In this document: piece after piece, positions 47,819-60,963 of the stretch
Position numbering within the stretch: position 1 is the first letter of the stretch
Layout: each line of letters begins with the position of its first letter
Assembly (NCBI GenBank): GCA_963920665.1
Contig: OY987263.1
Span: 38,537,218-38,601,217, forward strand
Source: Straminergon stramineum
Lineage: Eukaryota > Streptophyta > Bryopsida > Hypnales > Calliergonaceae
Direction: 5' to 3'
Length of the DNA stretch: 64,000 nucleotides
Notes under the pieces: model-generated
What the model saw: only the letters and a program-made list of their open reading frames with translations
The model's database searches: none
What the model was told of the DNA's origin: nothing
Position numbers and translations under genes: made by a program

Positions 47819-48638
47819 ATGAAACAATATGCAGCAGTAATAAGAAAAAAGAGAACTATTCTTTGGATTTTCTCTCCAGCGATGAGTCCAAAGTGCAAAC
47901 TCAACAGTCAGCACCCACAAACGAGTTGTGTGAAAATTCGCCTTTTGGGATTCATTTGGTACGCTGAGATCGTCGATATGCACTCCCAATCCTGAGAATG
48001 GTGATATCAGTACCTTTGAAGGAATAAATGTGCATAATTGTGCCGCTTTTGTAGTGAAGAAATCATGACTCATTTCGCCCCGGCCGTGTTCCACAATGTC
48101 ATCCAAATGCATGAATGTCGATCGATAGTTTCACCGCTACATTGAAGATCACGACTGGCCCTACCATTCCAAGTTGGAAGTAAAAATCACCGCATACTGC
48201 AGCACTTGCAGTCTTCCAAAATTGACTCTTCCAACATTGCAAGTTGCCGTCTGCTGATCCACCCCCAAGGAGGAGAGTTAAAAATTTCGACATTTCACAA
48301 CTTACCGTCGTATATGCTTGCAGTAGTACCCACCCAACACTATCGCTCTCCCTCCCTCCCATTTTCAAATTTGAACCTTTCGCCCTCGTCAAGTAGTCTG
48401 AAACCCTGACACGATTGTACCCACCAAGCTACTTGACAGAAACCAGACACAAAACACGAACTCCAACAAACGGACTGATCCATCAAACCCTAAAACGGAG
48501 AAACCAAAGTCCGAAAACAGAGAATAAAAATAAATAAATAAATGAATATAGAATTATCAAAAAAAAGCTTCAGAGACTCGAGCAGAGCTCAAAAACTCCC
48601 AGCAAAATTTTCAAGCAAATGCCAAACCACTCATCGAC

Positions 48639-49057
48639 CGTGTGCTATCTATGTTCCGCAATCAGGGAAGACCGAATCGATCCCTTGGCGATCGATCCCT
48701 TTCTATACTTAAATGGTTTTCGATTGAAGAGCTTCAACCACTCGAAGAAGAATTATGCATGATAATAATAACAGAAAACATTAGCAAAACCCTCAAGCAA
48801 ATTCCAGTGCAAACCACTGATCACACACAAGCCTTTGCACCAAAAATGAATCCATTTTCATATAAATGAAGCTGGACATGGCCAAGCTGGCGCCCCTCCT
48901 CCAACCCTAAAACTATATGTTTTTCCTGAAGCCTTCCGGAATCATCCGTGTGCTGTCTGTCTATGTTTGTTTCCCCTGATCCACAGCCAGGGGAGATCGA
49001 ATCGATCGATCACTTTGGCGATCAATTTCTCTATACTGCAATGGTTTTCGATTGAAG
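48639..49057. repeat. partial duplication downstream of the desaturase
   Basis: 48639-48730 and 48947-49057 share GTGTGCTRTCT, CCGAATCGATC/TCGAATCGATC, TTGGCGATC and ATGGTTTTCGATTGAAG. The offset is about 310-320 bp. It lies in the probable 3' UTR/flank of the minus-strand desaturase. Confidence 0.7.
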
Positions 49058-49146
49058 ACACATTAAATTAAGCCACTTTCACAAGAATCATGCAAGACCG
49101 ATACTACCACTACCATTACGCCTTCTCTACCTACACAAATTAGGGT

Positions 49147-50352
49147 TCACAGTCCCTTGGTCTTCTTCCCTCCGTCCTCCCCACTTTGATAAAACACCAC
49201 ATCTCCCTCATCCGCGACGAAGTGGTCTTCGTTTAAGCTTTTCAGCATCACCGGCACCAAATGCACGGGAATCAGCCCCGACTTCTCCGGCTCCCTGTAA
49301 TACCTCCCCAACAGCGGCTTCACCGCCACCGTCGCCTCACGCAAATGGTAATGCGGGATCTGCGGGAACAGATGATGCACCACATGCGTCCCAATATCAT
49401 GATGAATCTTATTAAACATCCCGTAGTCTCGATCAATCGTACTCAACCCCCCTCGCATGTAACTCCATTCTTGGCCCCTATACCACGGCACTTTCTTCTC
49501 ATACCCATGGTGATGCAAGTACGTCACCGCATCCAGCCACATCACATTAATCAGATACGGAACAAAGTAAAGCTTCACCATGAACCCAAACCCAAAGTAG
49601 TTGGAAAGCGCCACGAGCGTGACGACCATAGCGCACCAACAAGCTGTCGAAGTGGCCACTTCTTTCCATTCGCTCGGGTCGAAAAGCTCACTGGAAGGAC
49701 TGAAATGGGATCCTCGCTTCCCTGGCGACCTTGTCCAAAGGTAAATCGGGTACGCAAACAAGGGTGCCGGGAAGTGCAACCTTCCCAACTTGCCCCAAAA
49801 GTCCAAAGTGTTGTAAAGCCCTTCCGTCATGGGGTACCACGACTCGTCATTCTCGACGTGGCCGTGATTCGCGTGGTGTGTTCTGTGACTGATGCGCCAG
49901 CCATGGTAAGGCACCAGAATGAAGGAATGCAAGAAGTGGCCCACAACGTTGTTGAGGCGCTTGCTGCTGCTGAAGCTCTGGTGGCCGCAGTCGTGGCCGA
50001 GGACGAAGATGGCCCAGAACATGGTGCCTTGGGCGAGCCAGTAGAAGGGGTACACCCAGTAGCTGTCGAAGTGGGCCGCGATGGCAGCGAGAGTGGCAAC
50101 AACGAATAGGTCGCGGAAGACGTAAGTGAAGGAACGGAAGGGGTTGCGCTCCCAGCAGTGTTTGGGGATGGCGGCGCGGATCTGGCCCAGACTGAAAGGC
50201 GGCTTGCTCGACGCATCAAATTCGTCGTCAGAGGAGAGGGAGAGCTTGCTGACCGTCACGTCGGTCACCTCCGCCATTACCACGGGCGGAATAATGGGGT
50301 CCGCGATCGTGGTGGCTTGGTCTACCGAGATCATCCCACGACGGGACGACAT
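49147..50352 (-). CDS. omega-3 fatty acid desaturase, microsomal type
   Basis: A 401-aa intronless frame. The three His boxes of membrane desaturases are intact: HDCGH (120-124), HRTHH (156-160) and HVVHH (323-327). The wording [16 protein letters not shown] and [15 protein letters not shown] is that of omega-3 (FAD3/7/8) rather than Delta-12 (FAD2) enzymes. These convert linoleate to alpha-linolenate in membrane lipids. There is no plastid transit peptide: the N-terminus is acidic, and the C-terminus ends KKTKGL, so ER location is likely. Hydrophobic segments lie at about 80-120, 195-205, 236-275. GC content is clearly above the surroundings, and a long antisense frame (49261-50109) is its shadow. 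Angiosperm FAD3 genes have several introns; none is present here. Confidence 0.95.
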   Translation of the reverse strand: MSSRRGMISVDQATTIADPIIPPVVMAEVTDVTVSKLSLSSDDEFDASSKPPFSLGQIRAAIPKHCWERNPFRSFTYVFRDLFVVATLAAIAAHFDSYWVYPFYWLAQGTMFWAIFVLGHDCGHQSFSSSKRLNNVVGHFLHSFILVPYHGWRISHRTHHANHGHVENDESWYPMTEGLYNTLDFWGKLGRLHFPAPLFAYPIYLWTRSPGKRGSHFSPSSELFDPSEWKEVATSTACWCAMVVTLVALSNYFGFGFMVKLYFVPYLINVMWLDAVTYLHHHGYEKKVPWYRGQEWSYMRGGLSTIDRDYGMFNKIHHDIGTHVVHHLFPQIPHYHLREATVAVKPLLGRYYREPEKSGLIPVHLVPVMLKSLNEDHFVADEGDVVFYQSGEDGGKKTKGL

Positions 50353-53300
50353 CGCTAAAATTCACCACAACTACAAACCAAACGGAACAGGCCTGACCGC
50401 CTGATCAAATCCAATCCACGCAAACTGCTGCCACCCAAAAACGGAAAAACACAGGCTGCTTGGTAAACATCAAATCCCCATGACGACCATCGCCACGCTG
50501 CACGAGATTCCTTCCAAGAGCGAGCCCAAGAGCGAGCGAGCGAGCGAGGGAGCAAGCGACCAAACGAGCTTCGCTTCCACCTTGGCAATGACAAGCAAAG
50601 TTCAGCAAACTCAAGTAAACTGTATGAGCCTGGCGACTACCGTCTGAGGAGTCTGCAAGTGAGTATCCCAGTCTGTTGTCTGCTTTTTGAATAGAAGGCT
50701 CCCTGTGTACATGAAACACGTACGGATGGCCCTACGTGAGCAACGGCGATGATAACAACGAACTGAATGTCCTTCGCGGACTTTTTTTTTTCCCCTCAAG
50801 TTATTAAGTATTATTATTATTGAGCACTTTCAATTGTTGGGGGCAAGGCAAGCCACGCCCCTCCCCGCCCAATGGGGTCACGGAGTTTCCAAGGCGGAAG
50901 GTGGACCCCGGCCTTCTTTCTCGCAGAGGCCCATCCTTCCCGTTATTCCAGTGAACAGTGAGCGAAGGAAGGAAAGCGCCGATATTACAGTAAGTGGCAG
51001 CAGGACCAGCAGACGTGACAGACGGATCCGGCTGTGTCAGGTTTTTAGTCACACTAAATAATATATTTATATACACACTGATGTATCACTCGTGGGGGAT
51101 CTTGATGTGCATCACTTGCAGTACTACAGGACGTTCAATTCAAGCTAAGTGGCATCTTGGGAATAACGTACGTTGCTAACCACCCAAAAGCTTGCAATTG
51201 TGAGTACGCGCACAGCGGATAGCTTTATTTGCTGGTTGCGAGACGTGGCGTCGACGGATCCGGACGACTCGCGCTGATCTGGGTTACAACACGTTTGGCC
51301 TTGAACTCGATCCCGAACTCCTGCAGCGTACGTACTTTAGGGATCGATTTGTTCAGCAGAAGATGGGATCGCAAATGAAATGTGAGATCAGCTCGTGATA
51401 ACGTGTTTAAACATTGTGTTGGTGCAAATGGGGTTGGATCGATCAGCTGTTAATTGTGGCAGTGCGCGTATGATTGTGGCTCCAGATCGAGATATGAGTA
51501 ATTCATGGATTCTATCTCAATTAATTAATGCGCTTACGTTGCAGGGAATGAGGGATTGGTGTGATTGTTTAAGTCCATGTCCTGGTGCTCGAATCCATGT
51601 CCTGGTACGGTGATCGATCGTGACTCCAGGTTGTGGTTGCATTGCAGCTAATCATACGTCGTGAGGAGGTTCATGACCTAACATTGAATTGAATGTTTGG
51701 ATACATTCGATGATTGGAATGGCGGCGGTGTAGGGATTTCTGGCAGTAAGGAATGAGTGTTGTTGCATTCTTCAACATCGTGTTGCTGCAATTCAACGAG
51801 AACGTCAATTTCGTTAAAATTGCCGCAATTCCGTTACAACCTCGATGTGAACCCTCAAGGTGCAAATGAAATGATGTGGAAACTGGGAGGAGAGGGGTTG
51901 AAAATCGTAGCTTAGTGGTGTATAATGCTGCGGATGGGTGCATATTGAATTGCATTAACCATTGGCACAACAAGCTAGCTAATATGGCCGGTGCATGGAA
52001 TATCGCCAATTCAACCTAATAGACGTTTGGAGGATTTGAAGCAGTGATGGATGCCAAGATGTGGCACTGGAAAGGTGAAAGAATTTTTTTGAAGTTGATG
52101 AAACTATGATTGAATTACAGTGTGGTGATCAATCATCCAATCTTGTGCTGGTCAACTGAAAATCTTTGCCGATGATCTATATCGTCGTCACACTTTTGAT
52201 TGCACAAGGACATATGCTTGGAACCTTTAAATGTTCAGCACGAGATCGATGATTGGAACGGTGGTTGTGGCCGGAGGAATCGCAAATAAGTGTGCGAATT
52301 TTGTGATTTTTCAAACATTGGGTTGAACGCTGCAACAGGGGATTGGAAGTTTGGAACCAGTAATGATTTGACTCCAGGAAACTGACATGAAATTGACATG
52401 AAATTGCCGTTGAATGCATTGAATGAGTCTGTGGATGTCCGAGTCAATTGGAAATCCAATTGGAATTACAATAGAAACTACATATTTTGTGATGTCGTTG
52501 ATTTTTCAAACATTGGGTTGACTTGCCCTAACATTGAGGATCGTCGATTTTAATTCCCATGCCAAAACTTGAATGTGACCCAAAATTGACACAAAGCTCT
52601 CAAAACTAGGATAGGTTTAGGATTAATTGACACAAAGCTCTAAAGATTACGATAGGTTTAGGATTATATTCCAAACTATACATCTTGAAAGTACCAAAAT
52701 AAGTTGTGGATTATATCAATTTAACCCTTGAGATGCCCAAGGCACCATATTTTGGTGTCAATTAAACTTTGAAGTTAAATAATAAAAATCTTACCAAGTA
52801 ATATTTTTAGTATTTTCTTGTTTTAGTTTGATATTTTTTGAAGTCTTTTTGAAGCATCAAAAATCCGATTTTGAAAAGAAAAAAGTGTTTATGCTTTTTC
52901 TAAAGAAGATTTTGTGCAAGGGTGTCCATTGCAAACCTTGATTTCTTTTAGTGTTGGAGGACTTGGGAGATGAGCCTCAAATTAATACACACCTTTTTTT
53001 TTGTGTGGGGGAGGGAGAAGCATGTTGGAAATTCATTTAAAAATAGTTATATGATAAATTTCAAGAAGATATAAATTGATTATAGTTATGCATGTCATGT
53101 CCCTCAACTTGATAGTTTTTTTTCTTTTTTTTATCATGACCTCAATTTTAGATTTGACATATTAAAAGAAGACTACAATAACACCTTCTTGCCCAAACAT
53201 AAGTCAGAATCTTTCAAGATGTGAGTGATGTTATTGTTGTTGTTGTTTTTTCCCTACATGACCCATAAATAACATGTCTAGCTTGAATTTGTACTGTTAC

Positions 53301-56100
53301 AATTACAAAGAAAAAAAATTGATAAAACTTATCAAAACTTGGACTTTTGGTTTCATTTCGAGCAAACTCTAAGGAGCTCAACTTACAAATGAAGGCCTTA
53401 GGCATGGGCATGGGCATTTTTGGGTTAAACTCTCAAAATGATGCCGATGATTGAGGAGACTGTCTAAGTACCAATCATGATGAAATTTGAATTGCCATTG
53501 AATGAATTCAATTCAATTCATGACTGAGTGCATGTCGCGGAGTCCAATGAAATTAAAATGAAATCCATGTCACTCTGACGATCAATGCAAGTTGGGGTTA
53601 ACTGAACTGAACTGAACTTCAATTGAATCCTGATGCCAAGCACAAGCAGGAGTGACAACTGCAGGCGACATTGCTTCAGGTGCTGGGAGACGTCAGTCTC
53701 CAGTTTCACCACCCACTCATGACTTGTTCGTGTGTTCATCAGTTGTTTCTGTGTGTGCGGAGTCTATTTTGCGTAGGATTCGCTCTTCTGAGAGTTTCAT
53801 GATCAGCGAGCGCCGTGTTGGTTTCGAACTTACGGTGGGAATCTTGGTTGGGACGGCAAGCTAACATAAGCGGTGGAAACACTCAAAAGCTAGCATCCTT
53901 GTTCCCATTCACGCGTAGTAGATTTCCCTTGAAATGTCCCTAGATTTTCATTAAATTGTTCCCTTACTTATTATTGATTAGTGGACCGCTGCTTTTGTCA
54001 GATTTTCATTTCAGATTCACATTTGTGACAATTTCAGTGGTCTAGGGAGCTGCCACTTTGAAAATTCTGGGGACAATTTTGAAAATGCTGCAATGGACTT
54101 CCAAAAACTACTTCATAGTAAAACTTTGGAGCCATACGAAGTTCTAAATTAAGGACAAGAAAAATGCCACTTTCTTGAAATTTTTGCATTTTCATAACGA
54201 GTATGATTAGATTATGTGCCAATATTGTAATTTTTTTGTAACAAGAATGCACTTTAAAGAAGTAATACTAGAAAAAAAACGAAAAATGACAAGGAAGACA
54301 AAGATGAGGACTCAAGGCCTTTATTTTCTAATGCAAACCAATTCTCCAAAGCAAATCATTGATAAAAAATATTCACATTGGAGAAATGAATTAATACTTA
54401 GAACTACAAATTCTACTATAGAATTCCTTTGAGAATTCCATTCAGAAACAAAAGCTTCTTATCTTAGATCAATCACCCCTTCACAACATTGGATGACACC
54501 TAAGTAGTCAAAAACACACATGAAGAAGGCAACATGAGACCTAGACATTTGGAGTCAATGCCAATTCTTTGCAAAAATGACAAATTCCATATCCACTTTC
54601 AACCACTATTCATTAAATCGAGGCAAAATGCACATTTGAGACTTTAGCCCTACTATTGGAGACCTCCATTCTAATGAATTAAAGATTTATGAAGAAATTA
54701 ACCTTTAAAGAATCAAAGTTTTGTAAGTGAATTAATATTTTAAAGTCTCCATTTACCAAATTCTCTCGATACTAAACACTTATTATCATCTAAATGTAGG
54801 GGCAAGGATAATATGAGACTACAAATTGTCTCATTTTAACAAATATGGCCTTAGTAGGAACAAATGACCTAGCTCCACTAATGAGTGCAAGGCATCATGA
54901 AGTGGAGGAAGCTCGTATAGAGAGATCGTAGGTGCAAAAAATAGCAAAGCTTCTGCCAAAAGCATGCAAACATTATGCTTGTTATTCTTAATTAAAAAAA
55001 AGACCAACAAAACAAAGGATCTCCCACAAAGGACTTACAATAAGTTACGTATTGAAGCATACTTGGTAGCAAAGATTAGAAGGTAGTAATGAGCACCAAT
55101 GATCCTAGAATGGGTTCAAGAAAATTAGCCAAATGTTCATTTTGGGAATATTTTTTTGAATTTAACACTGAGGGCATGAAGAAATTAAGTAGCAACCAAA
55201 CAAAAAAATTCCAGTTTTAGGATCGCTAATGAGCACTACCCTTTTTGAAAGAGATGATTTAGTATATGGATTGCAAAAAGGTTCTATTGGAATATTTATA
55301 CTAGAAGGAATTGGGGAGGAATCATATTCACATGCAGAATTGGATTAATTGTTTGTTTAGGTTGAAGCAACTCTTCGTCTTCATTAGGAGAAATTAACTT
55401 AAGGTCAAGCATACGGACCAAATTGTCTACAATGTCTTGCAGAGCTTCGGACACTAAGCTAATGGACTGAAGGTAGGAGGTTCTGAAATCACACGGGCAT
55501 TAAGAATTGTCCCTAAGAATGGGCTATAAATAGTGCATGCGGTTCCTTAAATGGACTACAATTTGTGAAGAAGTTGAATGTGAAATGCAAATGCTTGATT
55601 GTAGGACTATGAGCAATGGATAGTGCACATGAACATGTGTGTTTCTTGACTCAAGAATGAGTAATTCAATACTTGACACACAATTCCAAAATGCAATAAG
55701 AAATTGCCCTACATTGTCATTTACAGTGGGGTCTACAATAAATGGATGAAAGATTTCCTTCTTTGAAATTGTAGGATAATGAGTCATTCATGGAACTTTG
55801 AGGAACATCTTAAGCCTCCTATTCATCAATTCTTGGACTGACGTGCTCTATAATTCAAAGATAGCTTTTTATTTCATTATTGTTGAAGTCTATGAACACC
55901 AGTAGCAATCTATGCAATCTTCACTATGAAATAGCCTATCTAATTCATTTTAAGTCCAAAATTTATAGTTTAAATGAGCATGGAATTGTTTCCCATTTCT
56001 CTCTCCATGAAAAAAAAATTGAAATCATTGGACATGCTACTTTCCCTACAGATCAATATTTCTCCTTACATGTGCCATTCATGAGCCTCTTACCCTAAAT
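50353..56100. other. long intergenic region
   Basis: 50353-50800 should hold the desaturase leader and promoter (Ser/Arg-rich frames there are GC-driven). Beyond that I find no gene. Short similar stretches occur at 51705-51720 and 52228-52245 (CGATGATTGGAAYGG), and TTTTTCAAACATTGGGTTGA occurs at about 52308 and 52502, suggesting old duplication. 52560-56100 is AT-rich. Confidence 0.5.
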
Positions 56101-56121
56101 TATCCAGGCCACTTGTGTCTA

Positions 56122-56177
56122 CTTTTTTCTTTTTTCTTTTTCCTTTGAAACAAATGAAAGTGATTTCATCGCAAAAG
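56122..56177 (-). repeat. LINE/SINE-type 3' tail, minus strand
   Basis: On the minus strand: TTTGCGATGAAATCAC, then TTTCATTTGTTTCAAAGG and an A/G-rich end. It is the same tail as at 41728 and 42295. Confidence 0.7.
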
Positions 56178-56525
56178 AGTAAAATACAAACCCATCAGCC
56201 ACAAGTGGCCTGACGGGGAGGACAAAGATCACACAAAACAAAACAAACAAAGACCAGACCAAAAGACGGACTGAGCTGACGCAACTAATCCGCCGCGCTG
56301 GGAGAGGCCGGAGAATGTGGTCAGTATTGTATCTTCTGATATGCTACTAACTATCTAGATCTGTAATGAAATGAATGCAGGCACATGAGTATGTTTCTGC
56401 AAGGGATTTATCCGTTATTGAAGGCAAACAACAATTATTTGATGACAGACAGATGGTTTTTTTTACTGCAATCAGTCGTTCCTTTCGCTGACGACGTGCG
56501 GGAGTTTCAATTTTAAGATTTAAGT

Positions 56526-56566
56526 CTTTTTTTTGACACAAACGAAACGGAATTTCATTGCAAAGA
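56526..56566 (-). repeat. LINE/SINE-type 3' tail, minus strand
   Basis: On the minus strand: TTTGCAATGAAATTCCG, then TTTCGTTTGTGTC and a run of A. The preceding GGTTTGCATTCTTCTC resembles GGGTTTGTATTTTACTC at the neighbouring copy, so homology extends into the element body. Confidence 0.7.
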
Positions 56567-58949
56567 GAAGAATGCAAACCAACCAGACCAACCATCAGAG
56601 CCATATCCAGCTTACATTAGAGGAGGGCAACGATCAAGGAGATTTGTCCCGGTCCAAAAGTCCTACCTACTATTTATGCCCTTTTTCAACAAAGATGATC
56701 CAAGATAGACAATCCGCACAGAAAAGGTCGATGAAGGAGGTTAAGAATAACCCCTAAAACCGAGGAATTTCAGAGAGTTTCACAATGCCCCTAAGCTTAA
56801 CACCCTTCGCCGATTTGAACTTAAAAGCATCCTCAATTGCTCCATCGACAGGGATGTAATTCTTCCCATTCTTTGGTCCTTTGCTCCGGAGGAATAGAAA
56901 CATCTGGATTCTCTGCGCTTTTGTACTAGGTGTCTACCTTGACTTCACGGGCTGCATAAGGGTCAGAAGTCAGTGGGTGCTTGGTAAGAATATTTTTTCA
57001 GTGTAGGAAATTTTTCTAGCGCAGTCTTTTTATACACCTATACCTGCCGAAAGAAATGACTAAGATGTATGCAGTGCTTTCGAAACAATTGACATCAGAC
57101 TTGCAAAGGCAGAACTGGTCGCAACTGCAACATTACTACGAGAGAAACGGCGCACTACAATTTATTTTCTCAAACTCACACTATCCTCGAAAAAACTATA
57201 GTCTCAAAAGTGCATGAAACGATCAGACCCATCAAGAACAAGAACCTTATGCAGCAATTGAATCATCCACACCGTAAAAACGATGTGTCTGTAGACGTAC
57301 GCGCATCCCGAAAAAGACGTTACTCCCGTCTTAGCAGCACGTACAGCAAAAATGTCATCAACGTTTTCAGAAGCTAATCAGTTGAAGAGGTACAACTTTG
57401 CACTTCCCAATAAGATAACCATTTTTCGGCCTCTAGAAGAATGCACCAATAGTAAGGGTTGAAATGAAACCTTCAGAATCAAGGTCAAAGTCGCCACGAT
57501 ATATATAACGTTGTAGGTGAAACAATGCGAGGCCTCATGATTCCCAGCGTAGATAGACTAGCTAATGCAGTCCGTGCAATTCCCACCTAAGTTCGCAATT
57601 GGGTACGGAGTTTGAACATTTCTAACAGAGACTGAGCATTCTTCGATTCTGCAGTGCAGCAGAGTCTGTTAGAAAGTCTTGGCCAATGCGAACTACAACG
57701 GCATCCAACTTGATACCCTGTTCAGTGTACGTTCTCCCATACGCTTAATTAGCTAAGTTTTTTGCTTGCTCGTCGATCTACTGTTCCTGTAGCCGTCTCT
57801 CTGACTGCCGGGGGATCGATGCAGCATCGGTAATGAGACAGAGGCGCTTAATTGTTGCCCTTCTTATTTTCACCCAGCTTTTTCATGTACAAGTTACAGC
57901 CCACCACGATGGCATCCAAAACTAATCAAGTTTGTTAAGGAAGACCTTTGGTACAAATTACTCTTTCCACACCAAATCACATGGAACATTCTCCAAGCGA
58001 TCTCGGCTAGATCTTGAGAAACAACAGCAATAGGCTCTGCAATTACCAATATTTTCGTACCCTTCCAGCTCCTTAGTCAGGACCTTGTCTGTGTCTGTTC
58101 CAAGTTCAGTTGGGCCATAACTCAGAATCTGGTAGAAACTCGAAACATGACCAGTAGCAATAATTAATTAAAAAGCAAATTCCTATCACGACAACGAGTA
58201 AATTGAACATAATGTGTAGAACATGTAGCAAGGATAGACAGGACTATATACACAATCTCGAGCACTTGTAAAAGTGCGCTTTACCATTTGCATCAAAATA
58301 GACCAGTCCAAACTCGTCGTTCTTACGTAGCAGGAGCTGCAAAAAAAAGTCCTTTCACCGCCATGTTCATATTCCTAAGACGATACCACTAACAAATAGG
58401 AGAAAAATTAAAATTATAGGAAAACTTGTATCATAACACGAAATGAAATTAACCTGTAATCCCTCCAGCTGTGAAAAGCAAAATGCAGTGACAAAGTTGT
58501 AGCTTAACCTGTGAAGTGCCCAAGGTTTTTTGGGGTCTAAAAACATCATTGCTTTTGAAGTGTTATAGATCTAAATGCCACTAAGGTATAGAAATCTCAA
58601 CTGTACAATCTTGTACTTCATGTGTTGTAGATGACATGAATCTAATTTGGATTCTTTTGATCATGTAGATTGTAAGATTATAATGCTTTAGTGTTGAAAA
58701 AGGATGTTGAAATTTTCCTAGCAACACATGTGGAGGTGAAATTCCATTTCTAAACCTACTCATATGAAAAAACTTGATATTATAAAGTGATTCAAAACCA
58801 ACATACAAACACATTGGTAAAAGAAAATATCATTCAGTTGATTCATTGTGTCTGCATAATGACTTTGAAATGTCAAAAAATAGCAAGAAAAGTTGCAAAA
58901 AACACATCTAAGGCTAAACCTCTTTCTACTAAAATGCTTCTCAGTCACT

Positions 58950-59430
58950 CATAACTTATTGGATTGAAATGGAATTTTAGCCACACAAACTAGACTAGTA
59001 TGCACAACTTTCCCAACTTTTTATTTATTGAAAATTGACGTTGTTTGAAGAAGAAACAAGTTGCCAAAGTTCACTGTAATCCAAAAATGTTGGAATTTTG
59101 AACTTTGAATTGCTCCCAAACATTCAAAACATCTTGGATTGACATGAAATTCTTGTCACAATAACTAGAATTCAAGGGTAAAAAAATCCAACATATTTTG
59201 TTGACAACAAACATTAGATAAAGGAGATTACAAGCCCCCGAAGTTGTAGCCATGAAATGCAATTTGGTGAATTCAAATTGAACATGTGAACTTTGATTGG
59301 TATTCAAAAAATCAATTCATCTTGGATTAATCTAAAAATTTTACCATACAAACTAGAAGAGAGAAAAGAAAATTCCTAACAAATTTTATTGAATTCAGAC
59401 ATTGGATGCAAAAGTTACAACACTTTGAAT
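58950..59430. repeat. roughly 180-bp diverged tandem repeat, three units
   Basis: Landmarks YTTGGATTGAMATG/TTGGATTAATCTAAAAAT followed by ACAAACTAGA recur at about 58952, 59130 and 59316. The divergence is high, so the call rests on landmark order. Confidence 0.5.
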
Positions 59431-60838
59431 TGGACTTCAAATTATATGAAGACACTTTGGGTCCTTTGAGGCGTTTGGGGTTTAAACTATGCAAGTAAGA
59501 CCCCTCTACATTGCACAAGGTGAAGCTTTGAGATAAACAAGCACAAGAGATCCTATTGCTTGACTTAGAACAAGGTGAATCAAATAATAAATGATTTTTG
59601 TAACAATCAACTTTAGTTGTTCAATATCCAATGTAAACCAACCTATCACAAGCAAATTGCCCAATGCAAACATATAAGAAATGACCTAGTGTAGTCTTAT
59701 ATCAATCCATGACAAACTTTTTCCAATAAATGAAATTAGGACTTCATCAAGTTGGTTAGTGGCCAAAATCAATGCTTTGGGTGGTGGTGATGGAGTTATT
59801 AGTGACTACTTTAGAAACTTCTACCTTTTTAGTGAAAATACCTCTCAAGAGGTGATTTTTTCAATCCTTCATGTCGTAGCCATGTTAGGAAATGTTGTAG
59901 CCATATTAAGAAATATTGTGACTACTTTAGGTGGTATGATGATCATTATGGATATACTTTTGGTGGTTTGGGGATAGTCTAGAGATAGTTTGGGGCCAAT
60001 TAGGTAGCATGCTTTTAAATTCTTAAAAATTCATACTTTGTGAAGAAAATAAAATTTCAATTGCTCGATCTTTTCATTTCACTTATTTGTCTATATATGG
60101 GAAAAAATTTAATTTTTCAATAATGTTGCCAAGGCAAACTAGTCATTGTGCTTGTTATAGTCTCATTTACCTTAACAAGAATGAGCATGTAGAGGTGGCA
60201 TTTACAAGGCTCCTTTGAGACATACTAAAATATTTCAAATGACAAGGTTTAAACTACTCTTATCACTTGTTACATCACATACAAGTTGTAAGGTCCCATC
60301 AATGACATGGATTATTTTAAAGACCCATTATCTCAACCTAGTTGACAGGATGTTGCTTCAAATATAAACTCATTATCTCAGACTTGTTGAACCAACTTGT
60401 CCAATCTAAAAAATACCTTCTTATTAATGCAATCCGGATCACACAATAGGGGTTATTACACCTTCTTCATCCTATTCTCAATCTTTAGAGAATGGGGACA
60501 TGCCACTTTCTAGTTGGCTCTCTTTGGCTTGTGGAGGTTTCCTTCTTTGAAGATTGTAAATCGGCATTGCTTCACCTTTGGACATGAAGAATGGGTGTAT
60601 AGAAAAAAATTTCATAGAAGTTTTCATATGATTTGAAATTTCACCCCTCTCTACCTCCTCACACATGATATTTCAAGAAACGATTGTGTCTCTTTTCGCG
60701 AAGGTGAGATTCACCTCCAAGTGGAAAAACAAATGTGTCTTTTGTTCATGTATTTCAAGAACCTTTGCTACGGAAATGTTTGACTTCAAATCTAATTGGA
60801 AAATTAATATCCAATCTCATTTTCTACATGACCTTGAA

Positions 60839-60963
60839 GGGGGGTCACACCTTCTTCATAGATAAGGGTTTTTGATTGGCTCTTCTTTTCACTCTTAGAC
60901 TTCTCACTCTTCATAGAAGTTTGATCTTTAGAAAAAGTGTGCCAACCCCTAGTAGGGGTTGCT
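60839..60963. mobile_element. small TIR element, diverged copy
   Basis: Shares its body with 62334-62445 (TCACACCTTCTTCAT, GATTGGCTCTTCTTTT, CTTCATAGAAGTTTGA) and ends with GTGTGCCAACCCCTAGTA. A further end fragment lies at 60447-60475 (TAGGGGTTATTACACCTTC). Confidence 0.55.

Noticed and set aside
49261..50109. 282-codon plus-strand ORF
   Set aside because: It is the exact antisense shadow of the desaturase, kept open by GC-rich third positions; it has no ATG-linked gene context or domain.
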